A DNA stretch of 64,000 bases from contig OY757011.1 in NCBI GenBank assembly GCA_963580285.1, forward strand, positions 120,024,440 through 120,088,439, in the 5' to 3' direction. How positions within the stretch are numbered: the first letter of the stretch is position 1; every line of letters begins with the position of its first letter. The notes under the pieces were generated by a model that saw nothing but the letters and a program-made list of their open reading frames with translations, was not told the origin of the DNA and did not search any database. This stretch comes from Lucinisca nassula (lineage: Eukaryota; Mollusca; Bivalvia; Lucinida; Lucinidae). This document shows positions 19,797-29,800 of this stretch, in pieces. The position numbers were made by a program, and so were the translations under genes.

Positions 19797-20322
19797 TGGC
19801 CTCGGTAGCTCAGTCGGATGCGCGCCTGACTTATGATCAAGAGGACGCGGGCTCGATACCTGCGGGGATCGGCAACATTATTTCGTGGAGATTGATCGTG
19901 AAATCTTTTCTACGGTTACTGTCAGTTTCTGGCGAAAGAATGTGCACTGTACTGGTTAACGCCTTACGTATAAGCCTGCCCAGGAAAAATGTGGAGGCTC
20001 AAAAATGACCTAATATCACTAGTCCGTGATATTTAGACCCCCTATACCCCACAAGAGAAAACGGGGTTTACGGGGGTATACATAATTAATCTTATTTTTA
20101 CTCCAAGACATAGGTTGTTGGTACTCGTTAGAACCGCCTCAATGAACACCCACAACCCAAAGTTTGCAGTATTTATAAGCAAAATATCACGGATTTTTAT
20201 TAGAAAAGTAGCCATTTTGGAGATGTGAAAAAATTCATTATGTCGCACGGGTGTGTTATCGAAATGAATAGTGTTGACTGGGCCGTTAAACTCCAAAACA
20301 ACCAATCAACAAACCAATCAAC
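19797..20322 (+). mobile_element. SINE-2 interrupted by HP-B
   Basis: Head GGCCTCGGTAGCTCAGTCGG..GGCTCGATACCTGC, body CTGTCAGTTTCTGGCGAAAG, core TTACGTATAAGCCTGCCCAG. Its 3' end AAAATGACCTAA stops at 20013 and resumes at 20267 with AATAGTGTTGACTGGGCCGT..AAACCAATCAACC. Confidence 0.8.
20014..20266 (+). repeat. HP-B nested in SINE-2
   Basis: TATCACTAGTCCGTGATATT start and GTGTTATCGAAATG end. The right half of the central palindrome is lost (ACCGCCTCAATGAACACCC). The SINE reads through with at most a 2-4 base duplication (AA or AATA). Confidence 0.8.
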
Positions 20323-20336
20323 CAAGATACGTGTAT

Positions 20337-20600
20337 TCCGAGCACCACTGGAGTGTTCACAGTTGTTCACATGTGGTCCTTCATGGGGCAGAAGCAAAGT
20401 AAGTGAACTTCGAATGGTTTCAATTAAACTTTTGCTCGTGACCCGATGTTGTTCATTTAAGAAATGGACGTTCATTAAAGTATGAACAACTTCGGGTCCC
20501 GAGCAAAGTAAGTGAACCCTGGCGTTCACTTAACAAGGGCTTCACTTAAACTTTGTGACCCGATCTTGTTCATAATTTGATGAACGTTAAATAAATTATC
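20337..20600 (+). repeat. Family C, first unit of an array (diverged)
   Basis: AAAGTAAGTGAAC..GGGTCCCGAGCAAAGTAAGT..GTGACCCGATCTTGTTCATA. A pair of inverted GGGTCxCGxGCAAAG / CTTTG..GTGACCC blocks surrounds a short hairpin, as in the next units. Confidence 0.6.
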
Positions 20601-20819
20601 TTTATTACTTTTACATGCATTATTTTCCATTCATCATATGACGAAAAGGTCTTGTTTCACCGCTAAAATGAAAGGAGAAAAACAATTTCACGCAGTCTTC
20701 GTATTGATACAGCGTCGTTGGCGCCATAACGTCGCTATCGTCCAATCAGATTGAAGAGAACCATTGTTTATTTCGACGTTACTGACGTCGCATGAGTCAA
20801 CGTATTCATTTAAGAAATG
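20601..20819 (+). repeat. Family C, promoter-like part of the first unit
   Basis: GTCGCTATCGTCCAATCAGA (CCAAT-type box) and CGACGTTACTGACGTCGCAT sites. It leads into the second unit. Confidence 0.5.
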
Positions 20820-21225
20820 AAATTTATTTTTCTGCAGTTCATGGAAGTATGAACGCAGTGGGTCGCGTGCAAAGTAAATGAACCCCGAAGGGGTTCATGT
20901 AAACTTTGCTTGTGACCCACTGTCGTTCATAATTTCATGAAAAGCAGAAAAATTAAGTTTATTTTTTATATTTACATTATTTGCCCCTCATCAATGGGCG
21001 AAAAAATGCTTGTAGGGCAGACTTTTAAAGCTGAAAAACATTTACACGCTGTTTTTCTACAAAGAACAAAGAGCGGAGCAGCGTTGACGTCATCAACGCC
21101 CGTAGAGAACAATGGTTTAGAATGACGTCACTTGACGTCACTGAAAATCATGTGGTTCGATGCGTTCATGGGCGTATGAACGCAATTGTTTTCTATACGT
21201 TTATAATAGACTTTACACTGGAAAT
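20820..21225 (+). repeat. Family C, second unit
   Basis: GTGGGTCGCGTGCAAAGTAA, the palindrome AATGAACCCCGAAGGGGTTCAT, CTTGTGACCCACTG, AAAATGCTTGTAGGGCAGAC, then GACGTCATCAACGCCCG and AATGACGTCACTTGACGTCA. Three CRE-type sites lie in 65 bp. Confidence 0.75.
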
Positions 21226-21665
21226 GTAAATATTTTAGAAATGAATTTTATTCTTCTGCTGTTCATGAAAGGATTAACGCAGTGGGTCGCGTGCAAAATG
21301 TAGGTGAACCCCAAAGGGGTCCGGGTAAACTTTGCTAGCGACCCGCTGTCATCCACACTTTCATGAAAAGCAGAAAAAATAAGTTTATTTTTTTATATTT
21401 AAATTCTCTGCCACTCATCCATGGGCGAAAATGCTTATAGGGCAATCTTTTTAAAGCTGAAAAACATTCACACGCTGTTTTTCCTACAGAGAGCGGAACG
21501 GCATTGACGTCACCAAAGCCCGTGGTTTAGACTGAGAGCCATGGTTTAGACTGACGTCACTTGGCGTCCTTGAATATCATGTGATTCGATGCGTTCATGG
21601 AAGTATGAACTAAATTGTTTTCTATAGGTTAACATTAGATTTTACATTTGAAATATAAATATTGA
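21226..21665 (+). repeat. Family C, third unit
   Basis: Same order as the second unit, offset by 423 bases: GTGGGTCGCGTGCAAAATGT, CCCCAAAGGGGTCC, CTAGCGACCCGCTGTC, ATTGACGTCACCAAAGC, CTGACGTCACTTGGCGTCC. Confidence 0.75.
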
Positions 21666-21757
21666 AGTGTGAACAACATATGCCTCCCTGTAGTTAACTA
21701 TAAGGATTTTCTGTAAATGCACTGAGAAGGTAAATATATTTCAATAAACGTTTTACA

Positions 21758-22010
21758 CTATACGAAAACACGTCTATACAAATGCAATGTAAATGTTACC
21801 ACCGAAAAACGAAAATTTTAAGATGAAAAATTGTGATATTTTTCTTATTTCTGCTCAAAATATCGATTGTGAATGCGGTTCTAACGAGTACCCACATTCT
21901 ATGTTTTAGAGCAGAAATAAAAAAATAAGGTTTACCCCTGTAAACCCAAGTTTTAATATATAAAAGTGGGGTTCAAGTGGCTCAGAATTAAATAGGCGTT
22001 GTTTGTGATG
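21758..22010 (-). repeat. HP-A copy, reduced centre
   Basis: CTATACGAAAACACGTCTAT start, AAAATATCGATTGTGAATGC then GGTTCTAACGAGTACCC: the left half of the palindrome is deleted. TAGGCGTTGTTTGTGATG end. Confidence 0.75.
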
Positions 22011-22421
22011 TTATTTCCCTCATATCGTATTGGACGCAAAGTTTTGATTTTAGGGCTGAAATGACAGAAGTAAACAAACGAACGCAGTTATCCTGTTAAC
22101 AGCGGAAGACCGCCGTTGACATCATATGGTCACCATCGTACAATCATATTGGGGGGACGTATTGTTTATTACTAATGGAAATGTGACGTCGCGTGAGCCA
22201 GTGAATAAACAACATTGCGTCCAAACAGCTAACGAGAGTTTTTCTGTAAATGCTAGGAATGTAAATATTGAGTCTTTACGTCGTCTTTTCATAATTTATG
22301 CAGGTCTGGAGTTTTCAAAATTTGATTTTTCCTTCCAGCAAACTATAAGGACCATTGATTATTCGTGACGTTGTTTCTACGTTGCTGTCGTGATAGATTT
22401 ATCTACATTCGTACCACGTCG
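22011..22421 (+). repeat. Family C relative
   Basis: CGCCGTTGACATCATATGGT, ACCATCGTACAATCATATTG, TGTTTATTACTAATGGAAAT, GTGACGTCGCGTGAGCCAGT parallels 20680-20810 (CGTCCAATCAGATTG, TTTATTTCGACGTTACTG, ACGTCGCATGAGTCAACG). An 80-codon frame here has no recognisable domain. Confidence 0.45.
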
Positions 22422-22437
22422 TTGATAAGCAGTGGAT

Positions 22438-22739
22438 TTGTTTGTTTGTTTGATTTGAGGTTTAACGTCCCCGTCAACACTGTAAAGGTCATTTTGGAGA
22501 CGTTGCTTCCAATTTTGTGGGACTTTTACCCGACATTGAGATGAAATGACATCTCAAGCCCTGTCGCCCAATGAAACCAATAGGGTTTATTAGCATGGGC
22601 GGTCCGCCTCTCACCACGGTTCCTGGACAGGCTTAGATCCTCTAAGCGGTTTACCAGTACTAGTGTGCGGGCCGGATTCAGCTCTGCGTGGAAGCATCAT
22701 GCAGCCCATATATTTCTTCAAGCCCCTATGGGCGGGGGC
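22438..22739 (-). mobile_element. SINE-1, full length, perfect 16-bp TSD
   Basis: 302-bp copy on the minus strand. TTGATAAGCAGTGGAT lies at 22422-22437 and 22740-22755. The CAAA tail (read as TTTGTTTG) and GCCCC..GGGGC start are both present. Confidence 0.9.
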
Positions 22740-22755
22740 TTGATAAGCAGTGGAT

Positions 22756-23009
22756 AACGTCGTGTAAAAAAATCATATGACCACACGTGTAAGAACACTT
22801 TGGCGTGATTAAGTAACGTCATGACGACGTCCATGTCAACAATGCATTTTTGTGGAATAATTATCAAATTCAAAGGCGATAAAATCCAATTTGAAAGTGG
22901 TCATATGATAAACAGAATGTTACACTAGTGGTCATTCCATATGAAATTTATGAAACTCGCCGAAGGCTCGTTTCATAAATATCATATGAAATGAACACTC
23001 GTAAGATAT
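22756..23009. repeat. Imperfect hairpin CATATGAAATTTATGAAAC
   Basis: At about 22939-22990 CATATGAAATTTATGAAAC and GTTTCATAAATATCATATG form a stem with one mismatch around CTCGCCGAAGGCTC. The rest of the stretch holds nothing I recognise. Confidence 0.55.
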
Positions 23010-23230
23010 TTAACACGTTTTGACCTGCTAAAGATATGGCAGGAGTCCATTTCAAAATTAAGGGTTGCTAGGTTGGGTATAACATAATTTTGCTTGTTAT
23101 TTAGAAAATAGCTGCATGTTTGGCAAACATCAAAGGCCTTCATCAGCTGACAGCGAAGACCTTCATCAGCGTGACAAAACTGGGCCTGTGTTCCGCTTCA
23201 GGGTTTCTCATCTAAGGTGGGTTAAGGGAA
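23010..23230 (+). repeat. Repeat F, diverged copy
   Basis: GGCAGGAGTCCATTTCAAAA, AAAATAGCTGCATGTTTGGC, GGGTTAAGGG end; like 7746 and 30240. Confidence 0.5.
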
Positions 23231-23282
23231 TTATATCTACAGAGGACCCCGCCGAAAAACGCGGCAAACAAAACAAAAAAAA

Positions 23283-25275
23283 AACAAAAACAAGAGGGCC
23301 ATGATGGCCCTGGATCGCCCACCTGACCCAGAGAGTAACAAGTGGGCCCCGGGTAGGGCCATTATTAACCCTAGGGTTATAATGTGCATAATGTTGAGGG
23401 AGGTCTAAAAAGGTGAAGCTTCATACCAAATATCAACAAAGGCAATAACTTGAACAATCTTGGCAAAGGTCCACTAGATGAAGCTACACACCGAAAATAT
23501 CAAAGACCTGAGCCTTGCGGTTTCAGAGAGGACGATTTTTTTTTAAAAAATATTCCCTACATAAGCCTGTGCATTTTTTGGCCTCATGGCTATAATTTAA
23601 ACAATCTTGATAAAGGTCCACTAGATGAAGCTTCACACCAAATATCAAAGACCTGGGCCTTGCTGTTTCAGAGAAGAAGATTTTCAAAGATTATCTCTAT
23701 ATAAGTCTATGTAAAACCAAAGGGCCCCGTGCGGGGGCATTTGTGGCCCGAGGGCTATAATTTGTTCAATATTGGTAGAGGTCCACTAGATGAAGCTCCA
23801 TACCAAATATCAAAGACATGGCCTTGCAGTTTCAGAGAAGAAGATTTTTAAAGATTTCCCTATATAAGTCTATGTAAAACAAAAGGGTCTCGGGGCGGGG
23901 GCATTTTTGGCCCCAGGGCTATAATTTGAACAAATTTGATAGAGGTCCACTAGATGAAATTTCACACCAAATATCAAAGACCTTGGCCTTGTGGTTTCAT
24001 AGAAGATTTTTAAAGATTTTCCCTATATAAGTCTATGTAAAACCAAAGGGCTACCATGCGGGGGCATTTTTGGTCTCAGGGCTATAATTTGAACAATCTT
24101 GGTAGAGGTCCACTAGCTGAAGCTTCATACCAAATATCAAAGACCTAGCCTTGTAGTTTCAGAGAAGAAGATTTTTCAAGATTTTCCCTATATAAGTCTA
24201 TGTAAAACCTAAGGGCCCCGGGGCGGGGGCATTTTTGGCCTCAGCACTATAATTTGAACAATCTTGGTAGGAGGCCACTAGATGAAGCTTCATACCAAAG
24301 ATCAAAGACCTGGGCCTTGCAGTTTCAGAGAAGAAGATTTCTAAAGATTTTCCCTATATAAGCCTATGTAAAACCAAAGGGCCCCGGGGCGGGGCATTTT
24401 TGGCCCCAGCACTTTAATTTGAACATTCTTGGCAGGGGTCCACTAGATGAAGCTTCATACCAAATGGCAAAGACTTGGGCCTTGCAGTTTCAGAGAAGAA
24501 GATTTTTAAAGATTTTCCCTATATAAGCCCATGTTAAACCAAAGGGCCCCGGGGCGGGGGCATTTTTGGCCCCAGCACTATAATTTGAACAATCTTGGTA
24601 GGGGTCAACTAGAAAAAGCTTCATACCAACTAGTAAAGACCTGGCCCTTGCGGTTTCAGAGAAGAAATTTTTTAAAGATTTTCCCTATAAAAGGCCATAT
24701 AAAACCAAAGGGCTCCGGGGCGGAGGCATTTTTGGCCCCAGCACTATAATTTGAAAAATCTTGCTAGGGGTCCACTAGATGAAGCTTCATACCAAATAGC
24801 AAAGACCTGGGCCTTGCGGTGTCAGAGAAGAAGATTTTTTTAAAGATTTTCCCTATATAAGCCCATGTAAAACCAAAGGGCCCCGGGGCGAGGGCATTTT
24901 TGGCCCCAGCACTATAATTTGAACAATCTTGGTAGGGGTCCACTAGATGAAGCTTCATACCAAATATCAAAGGCCTAGGCCTTGCGGTTTCAGAGAAGAA
25001 GATTTTTTTTAAGTTTTCGATGAAAAAATCTATTTTTGGCTCCTGTGACCTACATGTGCAACGGACCGGAACCATTTGAACAACTTTGAAAGGGGACCAC
25101 CTAAGGATCATTCCTGTGAAGTTTGGTAAAAATCCGATCAGTGGTTTAGGAGGAGCTGTCGTTTGAAGAAATTGTTTACGCACGCATGCACGCACGCACC
25201 GACGCACGACGGACGACGGACGACGGACAAAAGTAAGCCCAAAAGCTCGCCTCGTCACTACGTGACGGTGAGCTG
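23283..25275 (+). mobile_element. Element with an internal array of about ten 165-bp repeats
   Basis: A 5' part (CAAGAGGGCCATGATGGCCC hairpin, GGATCGCCCACCTG), a tandem array at 23440-25010, and a 3' part with TTTGGCTCCTGTGACC, GACGGACGACGGACG and a terminal hairpin CGTCACTACGTGACG followed by GTGAGCTGA. Helitron-like elements of bivalves with 160-bp central repeats are known; the hairpin just before CTGA fits that idea, but the flanks do not show the A/T junction, so the class is open. Confidence 0.65.
23440..25010 (+). repeat. 165-bp tandem repeat array
   Basis: The TATAATTTGAACAATCTTGG landmark recurs at about 23591, 23756, 23920, 24083, 24249, 24414, 24579, 24745 and 24913, a period of 163-168. 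Each monomer has GGCCCCGGGGCGGGGGCATT, GGTCCACTAGATGAAGCTTC and TTTCAGAGAAGAAGATTTTT. Confidence 0.85.
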
Positions 25276-25385
25276 AAAAAAAGCAAATTTTTAATTTGTG
25301 AATATTGTTCCGAATTGAGATATCGAAGGTTGTTTGTAATATCCCAACGATGGTAAATCAGTATCATTGCAATAACCATTTTAGT

Positions 25386-25595
25386 TAAAGTGAAATTCCG
25401 CTGTTAAGACCACCTAAAATTAGGACTTATTCTGCTATAAAAAGCTTATTTTGAAGGGTACACTTAATTTTTCTTTGTAATTTTTGCCTACAATGACCTC
25501 TGGTCAGGGACCACCTTTGGGACTGTTCAAAAGTGGTCTTTAAGACCACTTTTGAACAGTCCCAAAGGCGGTCTTAATATAGGAATTTTACTATA
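25386..25595. repeat. Small TIR element with perfect 26-bp-arm hairpin
   Basis: Ends AGTGAAATTCC..TTAAGACCACCT and AGGCGGTCTTAATATAGGAA..ACT are imperfect inverted repeats. Inside, CTTTGGGACTGTTCAAAAGT..GGTCTT (25515-25540) pairs perfectly with 25542-25567. Related sequence (GAACAGTCCCAAAAGTGGTC) lies in the 184-bp repeats that flank LINE-2. Confidence 0.75.
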
Positions 25596-25605
25596 TATAC
25601 CTAAG

Positions 25606-26010
25606 AAATAGATCAGCTCTAGCAGTGATGTGTTGTAATATATCACTGTTTGGAGGTCACTTGTATGGTGGATCAAATCACGAGCGCGTAGTACGAGTGA
25701 CTTATCTACTTACAACTGACCGACAAACTGCGATATAATACTCAACATACCACTGCTAGAGCTCGTAACATACTGAAATTCGACTAAATGCTGTTGTTTC
25801 CTTCAAATTCTCTCAACATTCCGCCATTATTTGAAGAAACCCCGCTAACATGTTTGAGTGTAATACATGCAGTTATCCGTTTTTGTAACGTGTATTATGC
25901 GTGAAAAAGACGTTACTCTGTCTAACGTCAAGGAAACGATCGATGACGTCGCAAAACGTCATAAATCGGCGGCTCCTCGCGCCATGCTTTTTCGCCTAGT
26001 GATTTATCGC
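25606..26010 (-). repeat. Family D hairpin with CRE-type flank
   Basis: AGATCAGCTCTAGCAGTGAT..CCACTGCTAGAGCTCG forms a long imperfect hairpin, like 59486-59645. The adjoining CTAACGTCAAGGAAACGATC, GATGACGTCGC matches the reverse complement of 59260-59330. Confidence 0.65.
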
Positions 26011-26084
26011 CCAGTGTTTCACCGGATCTAACCATTGGCTATATAGGTGTTAGAATATAAAATTTGTATGATAGAGGGAGTGAG

Positions 26085-26236
26085 TGAGTTTTAGTTTTAC
26101 GTCCCACCAACAGCTAAGGTCATACGGAGACGTGACCTCGGTTTAAAGACTCATCCGAAAGTCTGGAGAAGCCCGGGATCGATCCTGCGATCCCTGGTTT
26201 ACAAGGCGAGTAGCGTAACCACTGCACCACGGAGGC
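26085..26236 (-). mobile_element. SINE-3, tRNA-headed
   Basis: Minus strand: GCCTCCGTGGTGCAGTGGTT..CAGGATCGATCCCGGGCTTC gives A and B boxes, then CAGACTTTCGGATGAGTCTT, CCTTAGCTGTTGGTGGGACG. No proper tRNA acceptor stem. Confidence 0.85.
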
Positions 26237-26365
26237 TTCTTTTGTATGATAGAAAGGATGATCCAGTGAAAGCAGAGGACCATAGAACTACCCCACGATT
26301 TGTTTTTGTCTTGTGGGATTCGTGTACGAGTAAGTCCCATGAAGATGTGACGTTGTGATATCCCT

Positions 26366-26650
26366 CATCACGAAAACACGCCTATATAATTTTGACCCCC
26401 TTGAACCCCACTTTTATATAGTAAAACTGGGGTTTACAGGGGTGAACGTTATTTTTTCTATTTCTGCTCTAAAATATAGATTGTGGGTACATGTACTCGT
26501 TAGAACCGCCTCGATGAGGCGGTTCTAACGAGTACACATAATCTATATTTTGAGCAGGAATAAGAAAAATATCACAATTTTTCATCTGAAAATTGTCGTT
26601 TTGGGGCGGTAAAATTTACAGTGTATTTGTATAGGCGTGTTTTCGAAATG
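26366..26650 (+). repeat. HP-A, complete, ending in the gene's first ATG
   Basis: 285 bp, CATCACGAAAACACGCCTAT to GGCGTGTTTTCGAAATG. The central palindrome GTTAGAACCGCCTCGATGAG..GAGGCGGTTCTAAC is intact. The last three bases, ATG at 26648, are in frame with the signal peptide of the downstream gene. Confidence 0.85.
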
Positions 26651-26805
26651 CTTATTTCAGCAACAGTTTTCCTCTATGTGTTCTGTTCCACTGCTAATGC
26701 TGCCCCAGTTAACTGTACCGCGGAGGGTGTAGTCGCACGACTGTCTCATTGCCCGTCTTTCCAGTCATCATTCTCCGCTCCAACTATGTTTGCAAAACTA
26801 TGCAA
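26648..26805 (+). CDS. Exon 1: signal peptide and first three cysteines
   Basis: Codes residues 1-52 plus two bases of codon 53; donor AA|GTAAGT. The ATG is the final triplet of an HP-A element. Alternatively TTATTTCAG at 26652-26660 is an acceptor and the start codon lies in an unseen upstream exon; the hydrophobic core would still be coded here. An in-frame GTG at 26621 lies inside the HP element and is unlikely to be used. Confidence 0.65.
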
Positions 26806-29800
26806 GTAAGTTTACCTTTTCATCCACCCACCAGCGAGCAGAGAATGTCGTATCAACGTCGGAGTGACAGCGATACGATGTGACGTCGTATCGCTGTCGG
26901 CCCGACGTTGGCCCGTAAGTTTACCCTTTCATCCACCCACCAGCGAGCAGAGAATATCAGGCCAACGTCGGGCTGCAAGAGATACGACGTGACGTCGTAT
27001 CGCGGTCGGCCCGACGTTGGCCCGTAAGTTTACCCTTTCATCCACCCACCAGCGAGCAGAGAATATCAGGCCAACGTCGGGCTGCAAGAGATACGACGTG
27101 ACGTCGTATCGCGGTCGGCCCGACGTTGGCCCGTAAGTTTACCCTTTCATCCACCCACCAGCGAGCAGAGAATGTCAGGCCAACGTCGAACTGACAGCGA
27201 TACGACGTGACGTCGTATCTCTTGCAGCCCGACGTTGGCCCGCTTTTTCGTGCTTTTGTTGTTTAGCTTGAGGTTTGACGTCCCCGTCAACACTGTAAAT
27301 GTCATTTTGGAGACGTTGCTTCCAATTTTGTTGGACTTTTACCCGCCATTGAGATGAAATGACATCTCAAGCCCTGTCTACCAATGAAACCAATAGAGTT
27401 TAAAAGCATGGACGGTCCGTCTCGCACCGCTTTGCCTGTGCAGGTTTAGATCCTCTAAGGGGTTTTCCAGTACTCGTTTGCGGTCGGTTGCAGCTCTCCG
27501 TGGAAGCACCATGCAGTCTATCTATTCAGTCCCAGTCAAGTCCCGATGGGCGGGGGGCGCCCGCTTGTATAAACAGTGGCTAGAGTACACTGTGGAACGT
27601 TAAGTTTGATTAAGTACTGTCTTCTGTGGTGACTCATCCCGGGGTTGATAAGGTAATGGCGGTGGACTTGCTGCTGCTTGCGGTAATGGCGGTGGACTAG
27701 CTTCCGACGGCACACGGGTACTGGTGAACCGCTTAGGGGATCTAAGCTAGCCCAGGCAAAGGGGCCCGAGTCGGACCATCCATGCTTGTTAACCCTATTT
27801 GTTTCATTAGGCGAGTCATTTCATCTCAATGTGGAGTAAAATTCCCACAAAATTGGAAGCAACGTCTCTAAAATGACCTATACTTTGTTGATCGGGACGT
27901 TTAACCTCAAATCAAACAAAACTGTTTAACTGATGAAGATGTCTGTTTACACTTTGCTTTATAATGCAAACGAACGTCTTCAACATGCCGTCAGTGCAGT
28001 GTGAGCGCCGTAAAAGCGCATTGCACGCATTGTGAGCGCCGTAAAAGCGCAGTGCACGCAATGTTGGTGTCGTGTAAGCACAGTGGATGCGCCGTGAGAG
28101 CGCATACAATTTACATCAAGAACGCCGAAGGATCGCGATAGATCGCCATGTAAGCTCCGTAGCAACGTCTTGGTCGCTGTAAGGACGCCATGACAGGTCC
28201 ATGTTCACGAAAAATATTTCATTTTTCTTGCGACCTCGCGGCGTTCTGGAAAATTAAACAACGCCGTTCAATTGAAGTGGAAACGCGGCATAGTGTGACA
28301 GGGGTATTAACGTCCCCGTCAACACTGTAAAGGTCATTTAGGAGACGTTGTTTCCAATTTTGTGGGACTTTTATCCGACATTGAGATGAAATGACATCTC
28401 AAGCCCTGTCGCCCAATTGAACCAATAGGTTTTATAAGCATGGACGGGCTGACTCGCACCGCTTTGCCTGGGCATGCTTAGATCCTCTAAGCGGTTTACC
28501 AGTACTCGTGTGCGGCCGGTTTTAGCTCTGCGTGGAAGCATCATGCAGCCCATCTATTTCTTCAAGCCCCGATGGGCGCGGGCCGCGCTTTTCCGTGGTA
28601 CCTTGACTGTGTTTCTGAAGAAGTCTCTTTCATGTTTGAATTTCGCCATGAAATTTCTGTGCGTGCGTGCATGTGTGTGTGGGGATGGGGTGGTAGTCAA
28701 ACTCATTAATAGTCTAGCAAACGATGAATATCCCGAAGTGATTGTTAATGAGCCATCTCTTCTTGATGTACACGGTTCGACCCCGCCCATCGGGGCTTGA
28801 AGAAATAGATTGGGCTGCATAATGCGTCAACGTAGAACTGAAACTGACCGCACATGAGTACTGGTAAACCGCTTAGAGGGTCTAAGCCTGCCCAGAAAAA
28901 GTGGTGAGAATTTCACAATATTTCATTTGCATATTTTAAGGAAGTAAAACAAAAACATTACGAAAGCACGCCTTTACAAATTCATTTTAATTTTTACCTC
29001 CGAAAAAAAAACATAAGAATTGTGATAGTTTTCTTATTTCTGCCCAAGAAATAAGACTAAGGTTTTCCCCCAGTAAACCCAGTTTTACTGTATAAAAGTG
29101 GGGTTCAAGAGGTCAAAATTATATAGGCGTGTTTTCGTGATGACCCCCATAAAGCGGTCTTACTAGTACTTAAACTTTGTTTACACCATAGTTGAGTATA
29201 TCACAATATTTCATTTACATAGGTTAAGGAAGTGCATAACGAAAACACGCCTATATAATGTTGACCCCCTTGAACCCCACTTTTATAAAGTAAAACTGTG
29301 GATTACAGGGGTAAACCTTATTTTTCTTATTTTTGCTCTTAAATAAAGATTGTGGGTACTCGTTAGAACCGCCACGATGAGGCGGTTCTAATGAGTTCCC
29401 AAAATCTATATTTTGAGCAGAAATAAGAAAAAATATCACAATTTTTTCATCTTAAAATTTTCGTTTTTTCGACGGTTAAGTTCACAGTGTATTTGTATAG
29501 GCGTGTTTTCGTAATGGAAAGAAAGAATAAAAGTTCAAAGTTCATAAGACATAATGAGTCATTTTCTACCTTTTTTGGGCCACTTTGAAAGTACATGTAT
29601 AAACAATAACAGAAGTGTGCACATAACCTAATTCATTTATGGAGTTTAGGCATAGCATCACGTGAACAAGTCCGTGAAATAAAGACCCGCCTTAACCCCA
29701 CTTTATATAGAGAAAACTGGGGTTTACGGGGGTAAACATTATTTTCCTTATTTCTACGCCAAGACATAGGTTGTGGGTACTCGTTAGAACCGCCTCAATG

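Noticed and set aside
23440..25010. CRISPR-like array
   Set aside because: Direct repeats without distinct spacers; monomers are similar over their whole 165-bp length.
23283..25275. Firm Helitron assignment
   Set aside because: A hairpin before CTGA is suggestive, but the 3' flank is A rather than T and no 5' TC start next to A is visible.
26621..26647. Upstream in-frame GTG as start of exon 1
   Set aside because: It lies in the HP-A arm, is not an ATG and would put charged residues from the transposon before the signal peptide.
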